A stretch of 40,486 bases of DNA from Planctomycetales bacterium (GTDB lineage: Bacteria; Planctomycetota; Planctomycetia; Pirellulales; Pirellulaceae): positions 1 to 40,486 of the forward strand of contig JAGQPF010000315.1 in the NCBI GenBank assembly GCA_020426845.1, read 5' to 3'. Below are positions 7,812 to 16,588 of the stretch, piece after piece. Numbering within the stretch: the first letter of the stretch is position 1; every line of letters starts with the position of its first letter. Both the position numbers and the translations under genes were made by a program. Below the pieces are notes generated by a model. It was not told the DNA's origin. It searched no databases and was given only the letters and a program-made list of their open reading frames with translations.

Positions 7812-10139
7812 CTACTCCGTCGGAAGTTTGCTGAGCCGCTTGAGGTCGGCGACGTATTGCTCGACGGCTCGCAGATGAGACGCGGTGGTCTTTTTCAGTG
7901 TGAGCGCGAACGGACGAGTGTTGCGATTCAGTTCCGATTCGACATCAAGGCGAAGTTCGCGGATCTGGTGCTCAACGTGCAGGAGTTCGTCCTTCCTCGA
8001 TCGAATGCTCCCCGATTCGGCCGCGGGGTCCCCGAGGAATTCTGCAAGTTGCCTGCATGACGCACACCAGCAGCGGATCGTATTGGGACGCGTGAAATCA
8101 CCGGGGGGCTCCGGGCGATGTGTCGTCGCTTCCTGCAGCGATTGGCGGACCTCGGCTAGCCACGCGTCGAGCTCAGGAGGGCGCTTGTCCACGCGACGGT
8201 CGGCCCACTCCACCAAGTCGCAGCACGTTGGGACATCGTAGTCCCGCAGGTTGAATGTGTCCGGCAACTCCCGCCTGATGCTGAGCAATGACTGAAAAGA
8301 TTGGGTGTCCTCTGCGGCAAGCGCCGCTTTCAGCATGTCCGTCAAGACTTGAGGCAGCTTTGACTGGTCATGATAGCTGACCTGGCGGTGGCGCCTCGCG
8401 CCATCGCAAAATCGACGCGTTGCGGAGCGGCATAATTCCGTCAACTGTTCGCGCGTCAGCCCGCCCTGCTTGCGGCTCGATGCCAACTTGATCAGCCAAG
8501 TCGCGTCCCTCGCTGGGAGAGGTTCGGCAAGCCGATTGGCGCCCCGAGGAGGAATGCCCGCGTTGAGATAGTCGAGCAAAGCCGCGAAAGCGGCGTCCTT
8601 GTCAAGGAAGCGCAGAGCGTTCGCAACGAGTTTGTCTATGGGGAACTCGCTATCTCGCTCGGAAATCGCCCGCAGGAAGTCGCTCAGCAGTTCCGGGTCG
8701 TTCATGCCGGGGATCGTTTCAGCTACCTGGAGCAATTGGGCGTCACCTTCATTTTGCTTTGCGAATCGTCGATAGGGGTGCCGCTCTGGCCAAGCGTTGA
8801 CAATCGCGCGTGCGAGCGACTTGAGCTCCTGCTGCGCCCGTTCCAGTTTGCCGCCGCGAAGCGTCTCAAGGCTCTTTATCTGGCGCAAGTAGACTTCGAT
8901 GGCCGGCCTGATTCCTGCCTTGACGAATACTTCATCGTGATCCGTTGCCGCCCAGACAACAATCGCGGACTTGTGATACCAGCGATCGAGCGTATTGCCC
9001 GCATTGCCTGTGTAACCTTCGAAGTCCTGCCGCGTGGGCTTCCACTTCTCGATCGGGATAGGGGAGACCACCGACGAAGCGTCGAGCGGCAGCGGCCCCA
9101 TCACGACTCGTTTGCCGCGCACATCTGTCCATTGGTCGACAAACAGTTCGTCTTCGTAAACTTCGCCGAGACTCAGCTGGTCGTGGTCGACACGGGAGTA
9201 GTGCCAATGTCGTCCGCGCTGGAAGCTGCCATCGTCGGCGAATTGCTGGAGGTGCCGCGACACCCGCCCGAATTGGAGCCGGCAGTCAGCGGCTTTGGCG
9301 GCCGCAATCAGATGCTTGGCGGACAACCGATCGTTGCCCTTCAATAAGTCGGGCTTCAAGCCACGCTCGGTGTAAAGGTGTTCCAACGCAAACACCAAAG
9401 GCACGCCGGGGCGTGATTTTACCCAATGGGACAAGGCAGCGGCGAGGCTCGGATCCGGTAGGTTAGCGGAGGTCGACTTGGCGCGAGTTCGCTCGGGTTG
9501 CAACGTGAGATTGAAGTGCAGGCATACCCGAACGCCTCGTGTCACTCGACGCACTTCGTGGAGACAGTCGGCGTAGAAGACGACATACTCCGCAGATTCC
9601 CCACGCGCAGCTTGGTTGAACTGAAAGCACTCGCTCGAATCGTTGTGTTCAACGACCAATTCGCCGCCCCCAAAGGCGCTTGGCAGCATCACGACCATGC
9701 TGCCGACCATGTTCTTGCGTTTTTCACTATCGCGATGCGGCAGAAAGAAGCCGCCCTTCGGATAGATCAGCAGCTTGTAGAGGGTCGCCTGGATCCGGTG
9801 TGCGGGCATGCCCAAACTCGCTGCGGCCGCCGCCGCGGCAGAGTGAATGGCGTCGGTCCATGACTGGGGCAGCGTGATTCTGCCGCCGTCCACCTCCAAC
9901 GAATCTCGCACGGACGTGTCGACAAGCGTTTGGGTCCCCTTGCCGTAGGGCGCTCGCTCGGCGGCACCAAGCAGCTCTCGAACATCTTTAGGGCGTAGCG
10001 GCAATTTGACCGCCCCCATTCCCTGAATGTCGAAAGCCGTTTCACTCAGGTCCAGCACGCCCGCTGTGCAAAAGGCGACGGTTTTTGAGGTTTGTTCAAT
10101 CGCCCCCAGTATCTTGGCGATCGCGGCTTGGTTGTTCAT
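7812..10139 (-). CDS. Large 2OG-Fe(II) dioxygenase (prolyl-4-hydroxylase-like) with long C-terminal part
   Basis: A 775-aa cytoplasmic protein. The ATG at 10139 has AGGAGGG just upstream, so the longer TTG-started frame is not used. Residues about 115-215 form a double-stranded beta-helix dioxygenase: LIYPKGGFFLPHRDSE gives H135 and D137, YADCLHEVRRVTRGVRV gives H194 and the 2-oxoglutarate-binding Arg (R204 or R201). The full H-x-D...H...R set is present. A middle segment contains EGYTGNAGNTLDRWY, a motif I associate with larger fungal and bacterial members of this family. The last ~350 residues are helical, then a CWCASC cluster and a charged helix. Substrate unknown; protein hydroxylation is plausible. 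It converges with the gene at 6663. Confidence 0.8.
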   Translation of the reverse strand: MNNQAAIAKILGAIEQTSKTVAFCTAGVLDLSETAFDIQGMGAVKLPLRPKDVRELLGAAERAPYGKGTQTLVDTSVRDSLEVDGGRITLPQSWTDAIHSAAAAAAASLGMPAHRIQATLYKLLIYPKGGFFLPHRDSEKRKNMVGSMVVMLPSAFGGGELVVEHNDSSECFQFNQAARGESAEYVVFYADCLHEVRRVTRGVRVCLHFNLTLQPERTRAKSTSANLPDPSLAAALSHWVKSRPGVPLVFALEHLYTERGLKPDLLKGNDRLSAKHLIAAAKAADCRLQFGRVSRHLQQFADDGSFQRGRHWHYSRVDHDQLSLGEVYEDELFVDQWTDVRGKRVVMGPLPLDASSVVSPIPIEKWKPTRQDFEGYTGNAGNTLDRWYHKSAIVVWAATDHDEVFVKAGIRPAIEVYLRQIKSLETLRGGKLERAQQELKSLARAIVNAWPERHPYRRFAKQNEGDAQLLQVAETIPGMNDPELLSDFLRAISERDSEFPIDKLVANALRFLDKDAAFAALLDYLNAGIPPRGANRLAEPLPARDATWLIKLASSRKQGGLTREQLTELCRSATRRFCDGARRHRQVSYHDQSKLPQVLTDMLKAALAAEDTQSFQSLLSIRRELPDTFNLRDYDVPTCCDLVEWADRRVDKRPPELDAWLAEVRQSLQEATTHRPEPPGDFTRPNTIRCWCASCRQLAEFLGDPAAESGSIRSRKDELLHVEHQIRELRLDVESELNRNTRPFALTLKKTTASHLRAVEQYVADLKRLSKLPTE

Positions 10140-10303
10140 GAGTTCACCCTCCTGTGCCGTCAATTTATCAGATGGGCGCCGATCGCAGGATGGAGGGCAG
10201 CTAGCAGCCTGCGGTCGAGCTGTGGCCCCGGAGACGATGTGGATATACTGACGAGCATCAACACGCGCGTACGATCTTGACTCATTGTCATTGCGGATTC
10301 CTG

Positions 10304-12244
10304 ATGCTCAAACGTCTGCCTGTTGCCCCATTCATCGGACTTGTGATCGGATTGTTGGGCGCTGCGGGAATCTGGCGGGGATCGCCGCTGCTGATTCGCT
10401 CCATGGTGGGAGTGTCCGACGATTGGATGTTGAGCGATCGGGGGCCGCGTCTGGGAATGAGGTCGGCGGAGCCCGAGATCGCTTTCGTCAACTTCGGCCA
10501 GTCCAGCGCCGTTCGGCTCCGCTCCAAACCAACGCCCGCGTTGGACGCCAAGCTCTATCGCGAGCTGCTGGACGCTGGCGCCACCGTCGTGATGGACAAT
10601 CGTGTGCTGGTTAGCGGAACCGTTGAGGCGTTCGAGTCGGAGATTCGCCCGTACCTGGATGCGATGGCTGAAATGCCCGGCGCCGAAGGGCGGCTCGCTC
10701 GAGACTTCGTGATCGGCTTGGATGTGGACCTGGCGAGGATCGAGCCACTGATGCCGTTCATACGGCACAATGCCGTCAACATGCGAAGCCCGCGGGCGCC
10801 GATGTTGCACAGTCGCATCTATCCGTTGGTGAACCGCGACTTCTTTGCACTCGAAGAGACTGCGGCGTTGTGGATTGCACGGCGCCATCGTGGGCAAGCG
10901 GCAGCCACGACCGAGCGGATCCAGGCGGAGCTCTCCTTGTCAGGGCTTCGCGACGCCTGGGTGGCACAGGCGCCGGGAATGGCCCCGTTGGTCACGGCCG
11001 CTGCGACAACAGCTGAGGGCGAACTGGATTCGATTGCGACGCTGCGAAAACCGTACGCTCTGGGCGATACGCCGGTGCGGTGGCTGCCGTTCGACTGCTC
11101 GTATGTCACCGTTGCTCCCGGAGGTTTTTGGATTGACTATAGCGTCGACACCAAGAGCTACCCGCGGTTGGAGTACGGCGACGTCGTCGAGGGCGACTTT
11201 GATGCGGAGCTGGTGCGAGGCAAAGTGGTGCTGGTGGGATTGTCGATCGACTACGTGCCGGTTGGCGAACGTTTCTCCGCTCCGCAGCGATTTGAGCAGG
11301 CAAGCGAGGATGAGGTTCTGGCTGCGGCCGTGCAGACGTTGCTCGATGATCGCACGCTGCGGGAAATCCCGCCCTGGGCCACGTTCTCGTTGACCGTGGT
11401 CGGCTCCGTCTTTGCCGCCATTGCCGTTAGCCTGAGACGCATCTGGATTGCGCTGGCCGGGGTTGCTGCCATTTTTGCGCTGTACTACGTCGCCGCGATT
11501 GTTGCGTTCCGCAACTGTTGGTTCGTGGACTTGGTTTGGACTCCATCGGTGATGCTCACCGCCGCCACCGCCGGCGTGGGCCATCGCTTTGCCAGCGAGG
11601 TTCGCTCGCGGCGCCGAATCACTGACATGTTCGGACGCTACGTGCCTCGCGCCGTGGTCGAACAATTGGTGCGCCGACCGGAATTGCAACAGATCATGCT
11701 CACCGGCAGCAAGCATATCGTCACGGTCATGTTCGCCGACATCCGCGGGTTCACTGCGTACAGCGAACAACATCCGCCGGACACGGTGCTCGAGCGACTC
11801 AATCAACTGCTGGAGGTGATGGTCGAGTGCACCTTCGCAGAGCAGGGGACCGTTGACAAATTCATTGGGGACGCGATCCTGGTGCTGTTCAACGCGCCTA
11901 CCGAGCAGCCGGACCACGTGCAAAGAGCATTGAGGACCGCTTGCGAGATTCAGTCGAGGCTTTCAAGCCACGCTGCCGGGCTCCTGGTGGGAATTGGCAT
12001 CCACACCGGTGAGGCCGTGGTGGGCAATATTGGCGCCGCGCAACGGATGGAGTACACGGCGATCGGCAGCACGGTGAACTTGGCCTCGAGATTGTGCGAC
12101 TACGCCAAGGCCGGCGAGATCATTTGCTCCGACTCGGTGGTGGAGGATGCCGGCGCCGTGTGCGAATTCGAGCCACTGAGTGCGATTCGGGTCAAAGGCG
12201 TGGGGCGCGAAGTGGCGATTCAACGGGTCGTTTGCTGTGAGTGA
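10304..12244 (+). CDS. CHASE2-domain class III adenylate/guanylate cyclase
   Basis: A 646-aa membrane protein that should make a cyclic nucleotide in response to an extracytoplasmic signal. Order: one N-terminal membrane helix (about residues 6-23), an extracytoplasmic CHASE2 sensor (about 30-360), three membrane helices (about 365-435), a short linker with the FGRYVP motif usual between CHASE2 and cyclase, then the catalytic domain. Both metal Asp residues are present (MFADIRGFT and VDKFIGD), as is the transition-state Asn/Arg pair (TVNLASRL). The Lys of DKFIGD and Thr of EYTAIG favour ATP over GTP by the usual rule. I start at ATG 10304; a TTG at 10277 is in frame. Its 3' end meets a 14-bp tandem array and a convergent dehydratase gene. 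Confidence 0.9.
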   Translation: MLKRLPVAPFIGLVIGLLGAAGIWRGSPLLIRSMVGVSDDWMLSDRGPRLGMRSAEPEIAFVNFGQSSAVRLRSKPTPALDAKLYRELLDAGATVVMDNRVLVSGTVEAFESEIRPYLDAMAEMPGAEGRLARDFVIGLDVDLARIEPLMPFIRHNAVNMRSPRAPMLHSRIYPLVNRDFFALEETAALWIARRHRGQAAATTERIQAELSLSGLRDAWVAQAPGMAPLVTAAATTAEGELDSIATLRKPYALGDTPVRWLPFDCSYVTVAPGGFWIDYSVDTKSYPRLEYGDVVEGDFDAELVRGKVVLVGLSIDYVPVGERFSAPQRFEQASEDEVLAAAVQTLLDDRTLREIPPWATFSLTVVGSVFAAIAVSLRRIWIALAGVAAIFALYYVAAIVAFRNCWFVDLVWTPSVMLTAATAGVGHRFASEVRSRRRITDMFGRYVPRAVVEQLVRRPELQQIMLTGSKHIVTVMFADIRGFTAYSEQHPPDTVLERLNQLLEVMVECTFAEQGTVDKFIGDAILVLFNAPTEQPDHVQRALRTACEIQSRLSSHAAGLLVGIGIHTGEAVVGNIGAAQRMEYTAIGSTVNLASRLCDYAKAGEIICSDSVVEDAGAVCEFEPLSAIRVKGVGREVAIQRVVCCE

Positions 12245-12274
12245 ATGTTGCCACAGATGGAACACGGATGAAAC

Positions 12275-12420
12275 ACGGATCAGGGACGAGGGATCCGGGA
12301 CGAGGGATCCGGGAGGAAGGATCAGGGAGGAAGGATCAGGGAGGAAGGATCAGGGAGGGATCAGGGAGGAAGGATCAGGGAGGAAGGATCAGGGAAGAAG
12401 GATCAGGGAAGAAGGATCAA
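12275..12420. repeat. 14-bp tandem array at a convergent gene junction
   Basis: About ten units of consensus AAGGATCAGGGAGG. Units start at 12275, 12289, 12303, 12317, 12331 and 12345, then an 11-bp short unit at 12359, then 12370, 12384, 12398, and a partial unit ending at 12420. The first three carry CG or CC variants; the centre is nearly perfect. It fills almost the whole gap between the cyclase stop (12244) and the dehydratase, and its last partial unit contains that gene's stop codon (12417-12419 on the minus strand). The purine-rich plus strand contains no stable hairpin. Confidence 0.93.
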
Positions 12421-14117
12421 GACTCGTAGGAACCAATGTCGTGCGGGTCGGCGAGGAAGCGGCTGACGCAGCCGCGGTCGGCCTGGGCTACGGTGGCCGA
12501 GAAGTCTCGCAGGTAGCCGCGGCGAGTTGTCTCGACGGGTGGCGCGCTTTCACGCTTTGCGAGCTCGGCGTCGTCGACATGCAGGCGAATCTCCCCCGCC
12601 AGCAAGTTGAAGGTGATTGAGTCGCCGTCGCGAACCTTGCCAATGGGGCCGCCCACAATCGCCTCCGGAGCGCAGTGCACGCCGATTGCGCCGTGGGAGA
12701 CGCCTGACACGCGTGTGTCAGAAACCAACGCGACTTTGCCGTCCAGCTCCGGAACCGCCAAGGCGGCGGTGGCGACCAGCACCTCCGGCATGCCCGAGGC
12801 GACTGGCCCGAGATTGCGCAGCACAATCACGGAGCCGGGCTGGACCTTGCCGGCCTCCACGGCATCCGCCACGGCCTTCGCCGACTCGAAGCAGATCGCG
12901 TTTCCGGTGAACTCCGTGTCCTGCATGCTCGACACTTTGAAGACGATGCCGTCCGGCGCCAAATTGCCGAAGCAGATTTGCATGTCGGCGTGGGGCTTCA
13001 GCGGCGCCTCGACCGGCGTCATCAGGTCCTGGCCAGCCGGAGGCGGCGGCACGTCACGCAGGTTGTCCGCCTGCGTCGCGCCGGAAACCGTGACACACGA
13101 GCCGTCGAGCAGGCCAGCGTCCAACAAGACTTTCAGAAACACGGGCGTCCCGCCGATCTTGTGCAGGTCGACCATCGTCCGGCGTCCGCGGGGCGCAAAG
13201 CTGCAGATCACCGGTGTGCGGCGAAAGATCTCTTGCAGGTCCCGGAGCCCGAAGTCGACTCCCGCCTCCGTCGCCAAAGCCACCAGATGCAGCACGCCGT
13301 TGGTCGATCCGCCCGCCGCGGCGATTGCCACTGCCGCGTTGGTCAAGGACGCTCGAGTCACGATGTCGCGCGGCCGCAAGTCAAGCTCCAGCAGCTTGCG
13401 GACGGCGGCGCCGACTTGGCGGCATTCCACTCGCTTTCCATCGTCGATCGCCGGCATCGAACTGCTGCCGGGCAACGAGAGTCCAACTGCCTCGAGCGCG
13501 ATGCCCCAAGTGTTGAAGGAGGCCGCAATGCCGCACCCGCCGGGGCCGGGACAGGCCTTGCGGAGCACCGCGTCCGCCTCCTCCTGGCTGGTCGCGCCCA
13601 CGGCGGCAGCCGCTTGTGTGTCATAGACATCCAGAATCGAAATGTCCTGCCCGTTGTGACAGCCCGGGTGGATGCTGCCACCGCTGACAATCAGCCCCGG
13701 ATAGTTGAGCCGGGCCAGCGCCATGGCGAAGCCGGGTCCGTTTTTGTCGCAGTTATGCAGACCCACCAACGCGTCGTAACCGTGAGCGCTGACGACGCAC
13801 TCGGCGGCATTGGCAATCATGTTGCGCGAGGGCAAGCTGGCGTTGCCGCCTTCGTGCCCCTGCGTGATGTTGTCGCTGACCGCGGGGGTGCCGAAGGGAA
13901 AGCCGATTAGCCCGTCGGCTTGGCAGCCCTCGGCAATCACTTTGGCCAGCTCGTACGCGTGGACGTTGCAGAGGTTGCCGTCGAGCAGCGGCACGCCGAT
14001 GCCGATTTGAGGGCGGTCGAAGTCCTCGTCGGTCAAGCCGAGCCCGTAGTAGAACGCGGTTACACCCCGCTGCCAGCCATGAGTGAGTCGACGGCTATTC
14101 CAGTTGAGTTGCGGCAT
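12417..14117 (-). CDS. ilvD: IlvD/Edd-family dehydratase (probable dihydroxy-acid dehydratase)
   Basis: A 566-aa Fe-S dehydratase, the usual length for IlvD, which makes 2-keto acids for branched-chain amino-acid synthesis. Visible family features: GNLCNVHAYELA, the cluster Cys in HNCDKNGPG (normally CDKNMPG), a further Cys in PGGCGIAASFNTWGIALEAVGLSLPGSSS, and the catalytic Ser loop DTRVSGVSHGAIG. The segment after PGGCG differs from the canonical ACGGMxTANTM, so a related sugar-acid dehydratase cannot be excluded. Retained LSLPGSSS and NCDKN favour IlvD. The ATG at 14117 is 243 bp from the divergent glcF-like gene. The stop codon lies inside the 14-bp tandem array. Confidence 0.82.
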   Translation of the reverse strand: MPQLNWNSRRLTHGWQRGVTAFYYGLGLTDEDFDRPQIGIGVPLLDGNLCNVHAYELAKVIAEGCQADGLIGFPFGTPAVSDNITQGHEGGNASLPSRNMIANAAECVVSAHGYDALVGLHNCDKNGPGFAMALARLNYPGLIVSGGSIHPGCHNGQDISILDVYDTQAAAAVGATSQEEADAVLRKACPGPGGCGIAASFNTWGIALEAVGLSLPGSSSMPAIDDGKRVECRQVGAAVRKLLELDLRPRDIVTRASLTNAAVAIAAAGGSTNGVLHLVALATEAGVDFGLRDLQEIFRRTPVICSFAPRGRRTMVDLHKIGGTPVFLKVLLDAGLLDGSCVTVSGATQADNLRDVPPPPAGQDLMTPVEAPLKPHADMQICFGNLAPDGIVFKVSSMQDTEFTGNAICFESAKAVADAVEAGKVQPGSVIVLRNLGPVASGMPEVLVATAALAVPELDGKVALVSDTRVSGVSHGAIGVHCAPEAIVGGPIGKVRDGDSITFNLLAGEIRLHVDDAELAKRESAPPVETTRRGYLRDFSATVAQADRGCVSRFLADPHDIGSYES

Positions 14118-14360
14118 CAGTCAGCTCGTGAGAAAGTGGGCGAATCGGTCGTCCGGCAGGGCCTATCGCGGGCGCCGCGGAGGTTCGATGGAGATTGGTC
14201 GACGCTGGCCAGGGAGGGATGGCGGGGCTTCCGACATGGGGCGCCCCGGCCCGAAGGGAATCCTTTATAGTGGATTGTCTATCGGGGGCAATCAGCCCCG
14301 CCCAAACTCCACCCCACCTCCGCGCCCTCTCTATCCGCCGACCAACGGCGAGCGTGCCAC

Positions 14361-15617
14361 ATGCAGCACCAGATTCCGGTTGACCAACTTGGGCCTCAAG
14401 GCGCGCCGATGGCCGAGGCCGTCGACAAGTGCGTTCACTGCGGCTTTTGCTTGCCAGTTTGTCCGACGTATGAAGTGATGGGCGAGGAGATGGACTCGCC
14501 GCGGGGCCGCATCTTTTTGATGAAGGAGGTGCTCGAGGGCAGGGTGGACTTGCAGGAGGCGACGACGTTTGTCGACCGTTGCCTCGGCTGCGTCGCCTGT
14601 GAAACGGCCTGTCCGTCGGGCGTGGAGTACGGCCAGCTGATTACGGCTTATCGGGGGCGCGCGGAGACGGTGAGGAGGCGTACCTGGGGCGATCGACTGT
14701 TGCGGTGGATGATGTTGTCGACGTTGCCCTACCCGGCGAGATTTCGTTGGGCGGCAACGATGGGCCGCTGGGCTCGGCCGCTGGCCGGCATGTTTCCACG
14801 GCGGATGCGGGCGATGCTCTCGCTGCTGCCCGCGAAGCTGCCGCCACGCGCGGTGCTTCCCGAGTTGACACCTGCGGAGGGGCCGCGCCGGGCGCGGGTC
14901 GCTTTGCTGGCCACGTGCGCACAGCAAGTGCTGGCGCCGGAGATCAACGCCGCAACCTTGCGCGTGCTGGCTCGCAACGGAGTCGAGGTGATCGTGCCTT
15001 CCGCCCAGGGGTGTTGCGGCGCGTTGGCGGCACACACGGGAGCTCAGTCGCTCGCGCAGCGGATGGCGATTCAAAATCTGACGGCCTTCCCCGACGATGT
15101 GGACGCCGTGCTGACCAATGCCGCCGGCTGCGGGTCGGGTCTCCATGAGTACCCGCTTTGGCTGCGAGGCTCGGAACACGAGGAGCGCGCCAAGGCGATG
15201 GCGGCGAAGGTTCGCGACGTCTCACAATTCCTCGCGGAACTTGGGCTGGAGCCGCTGGCTTTGCCACGCTCTGCGAAAGTCGCCTACCACGATGCCTGTC
15301 ATTTGGCCCATGCACAATCCGTGCGGCAGCAACCAAGGCAGTTACTGCGTCAAGTCGACGGACTGGAGCTGCTGGAGATCCCCGATGAGCTGTGTTGCGG
15401 TTCGGCCGGCACGTACAACGTCGAGCAGCCGGAGACGGCCGCCGCGTTGGGAGCGCGGAAGGCGGCCGTGATCCGCGACCTGAAGGCGGACGTCGTGGCG
15501 ACCGGCAACATCGGCTGCATGACGCAACTGCAGATGCACCTGGGAGCGGACGGCCCGATCGTCATGCATACGATGCAGGTGCTCGACCAGGCGTACCGCG
15601 GCGAGCCATTGCTGTAA
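14361..15617 (+). CDS. glcF: Glycolate oxidase iron-sulfur subunit-like protein
   Basis: A 418-aa GlcF-type protein. Two ferredoxin-like [4Fe-4S] motifs are complete: C24-x2-C27-x2-C30-x3-CP and C74-x2-C77-x2-C80-x3-CP. Two CCG domains follow, with [13 protein letters not shown] and [12 protein letters not shown]; they usually bind a further cluster. In other bacteria GlcF passes electrons from the flavin subunits GlcD/GlcE of glycolate oxidase to the membrane. Neither partner is in the window, so they must be elsewhere or the protein serves another 2-hydroxyacid oxidase. The divergent neighbour is the dehydratase. It ends 32 bp before a 19-bp tandem array. Confidence 0.88.
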   Translation: MQHQIPVDQLGPQGAPMAEAVDKCVHCGFCLPVCPTYEVMGEEMDSPRGRIFLMKEVLEGRVDLQEATTFVDRCLGCVACETACPSGVEYGQLITAYRGRAETVRRRTWGDRLLRWMMLSTLPYPARFRWAATMGRWARPLAGMFPRRMRAMLSLLPAKLPPRAVLPELTPAEGPRRARVALLATCAQQVLAPEINAATLRVLARNGVEVIVPSAQGCCGALAAHTGAQSLAQRMAIQNLTAFPDDVDAVLTNAAGCGSGLHEYPLWLRGSEHEERAKAMAAKVRDVSQFLAELGLEPLALPRSAKVAYHDACHLAHAQSVRQQPRQLLRQVDGLELLEIPDELCCGSAGTYNVEQPETAAALGARKAAVIRDLKADVVATGNIGCMTQLQMHLGADGPIVMHTMQVLDQAYRGEPLL

Positions 15618-15649
15618 GGGATGTCGCCACAGCAACTGGCTGCGGCGCA

Positions 15650-15763
15650 AAGGCAGTGCCGTTTCAGGAAGGCAGTGCCGTTTCAGGAAGGCAGTGCCGT
15701 TTCAGGAAGGCTGTGCCGTTACAGGGAAGCTGTGCCGTTACAGGGAAGCTGTGCCGTTACAGG
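15650..15763. repeat. 19-bp tandem array at a convergent gene junction
   Basis: Six abutting 19-bp units at 15650, 15669, 15688, 15707, 15726 and 15745. The first three are identical (AAGGCAGTGCCGTTTCAGG); the last two read GAAGCTGTGCCGTTACAGG, and the fourth is a hybrid, so the array is made of two sub-blocks. The last unit covers the final codon and the TAA stop (15757-15759, minus strand) of the DksA-like gene. The array occupies nearly all the space between the glcF and dksA stops. Confidence 0.93.
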
Positions 15764-16203
15764 TACTCGATGTCGTTGATCGAGATGTTGGTGTCGTCAC
15801 CTGGCGAGTCAATCATGCGGCTCCAGTCGGGCGTGAAGTTGGCTCGGCCGCCGTTCTCTTCAATCATCCGCTGTGCTTCGATCGTCGTGGTCACGTAAGG
15901 CAATGCTTCGAGTCGGGCGATCGGAATCTCCTTGCCCGTGATTTCGCAGATGCCGTACGTGCCAGCCTCCATTTGAGCCAGCGCGTTGTCGATCTGCTGG
16001 AGCTCGCGGCTCTCCACTTCCGCCAGCTGCGAGTTCAACTCGGTGGAGCTCGACTCCGAGGCAAAGTCGGCGGCATCGCCCGACATCTCACGCAGCTCAC
16101 GCAGCGCGTTGATATCTCCGGCCAAGGCCCTGCGAATGGTGTTGCGCCGTTCGATCAGTGTCTGCTTCAACGCGGCGATGACCTGTTTGCGACTTTTGCC
16201 CAT
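15757..16203 (-). CDS. DksA/TraR-family protein without zinc-finger cysteines
   Basis: A 148-aa protein starting at ATG 16203; the longer frame has no support. A long coiled-coil-type helical pair (about residues 5-85, MGKSRKQVIAALKQTL to ELQQIDNALAQMEAG) leads into the family C-terminal motif YGICEITGKEIPIARLEALPYVTTTIEAQR. In canonical DksA/TraR this segment holds four zinc Cys; here only the first remains and the others are Thr, Thr and Ala. Cys-poor DksA versions exist and can act without zinc on RNA polymerase with ppGpp; a role in transcription initiation is inference from the family. It lies downstream of aroA on the same strand. Its stop codon is inside the 19-bp array. Confidence 0.82.
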   Translation of the reverse strand: MGKSRKQVIAALKQTLIERRNTIRRALAGDINALRELREMSGDAADFASESSSTELNSQLAEVESRELQQIDNALAQMEAGTYGICEITGKEIPIARLEALPYVTTTIEAQRMIEENGGRANFTPDWSRMIDSPGDDTNISINDIEYL

Positions 16204-16523
16204 AACGTAACCCGCTAGGGATGGTGGGATGTAGGAAGGCTGCCGAAATACACCAATCGAAACTGCCCGGGGCAACGCTACGCGGCTGGGATCACGGAGC
16301 GATCACCAACCTTAACGAGTCGCGAAGGGTTGCCTGGTGCGCACTGAAGGGGCGCAGGGCGTGGAACATGTGCGGGATTATCGGGCCGCCTTGAATGGGA
16401 CTTGAGCCGCAATTCGGCATCGGGAAGACAAATTCAGTCCGCGCTGCGAGGACTGGTTAGTTGTGACGTCTGGGCGGCTTCTCTGCCCATTTGCCGTGTG
16501 AAGTGTTGTTATGGCCGCAGGTT

Positions 16524-16576
16524 GCAGGCTGGCAGCCTGCACCACGACATGCGGTCTGGCAGCCTGCACCACGACA
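16524..16576. repeat. 21-bp direct repeat with an internal hairpin
   Basis: CTGGCAGCCTGCACCACGACA occurs at 16529-16549 and again at 16556-16576. The first copy overlaps a perfect 7-bp stem, GCAGGCT/AGCCTGC with a 3-base loop, at 16524-16540. It lies 12 bp beyond the aroA stop codon (minus strand), inside a 385-bp spacer (16204-16588) that otherwise shows nothing and must contain any dksA promoter. It may act as an attenuating structure after aroA, but no T-run follows. Confidence 0.8.
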
Positions 16577-16588
16577 AGCAGAGCCGGC

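Noticed and set aside
10140..10163. Longer N-terminus of the 2OG oxygenase (TTG start)
   Set aside because: The extra codons contain the AGGAGGG ribosome binding site of the ATG at 10139.
12180..12620. Open frame through the 14-bp array giving a repetitive Gly/Arg/Glu/Lys peptide
   Set aside because: The frame exists only because the repeat lacks stops; unit lengths of 14 and 11 do not keep a constant peptide frame, and the frame runs antisense into the dehydratase gene.
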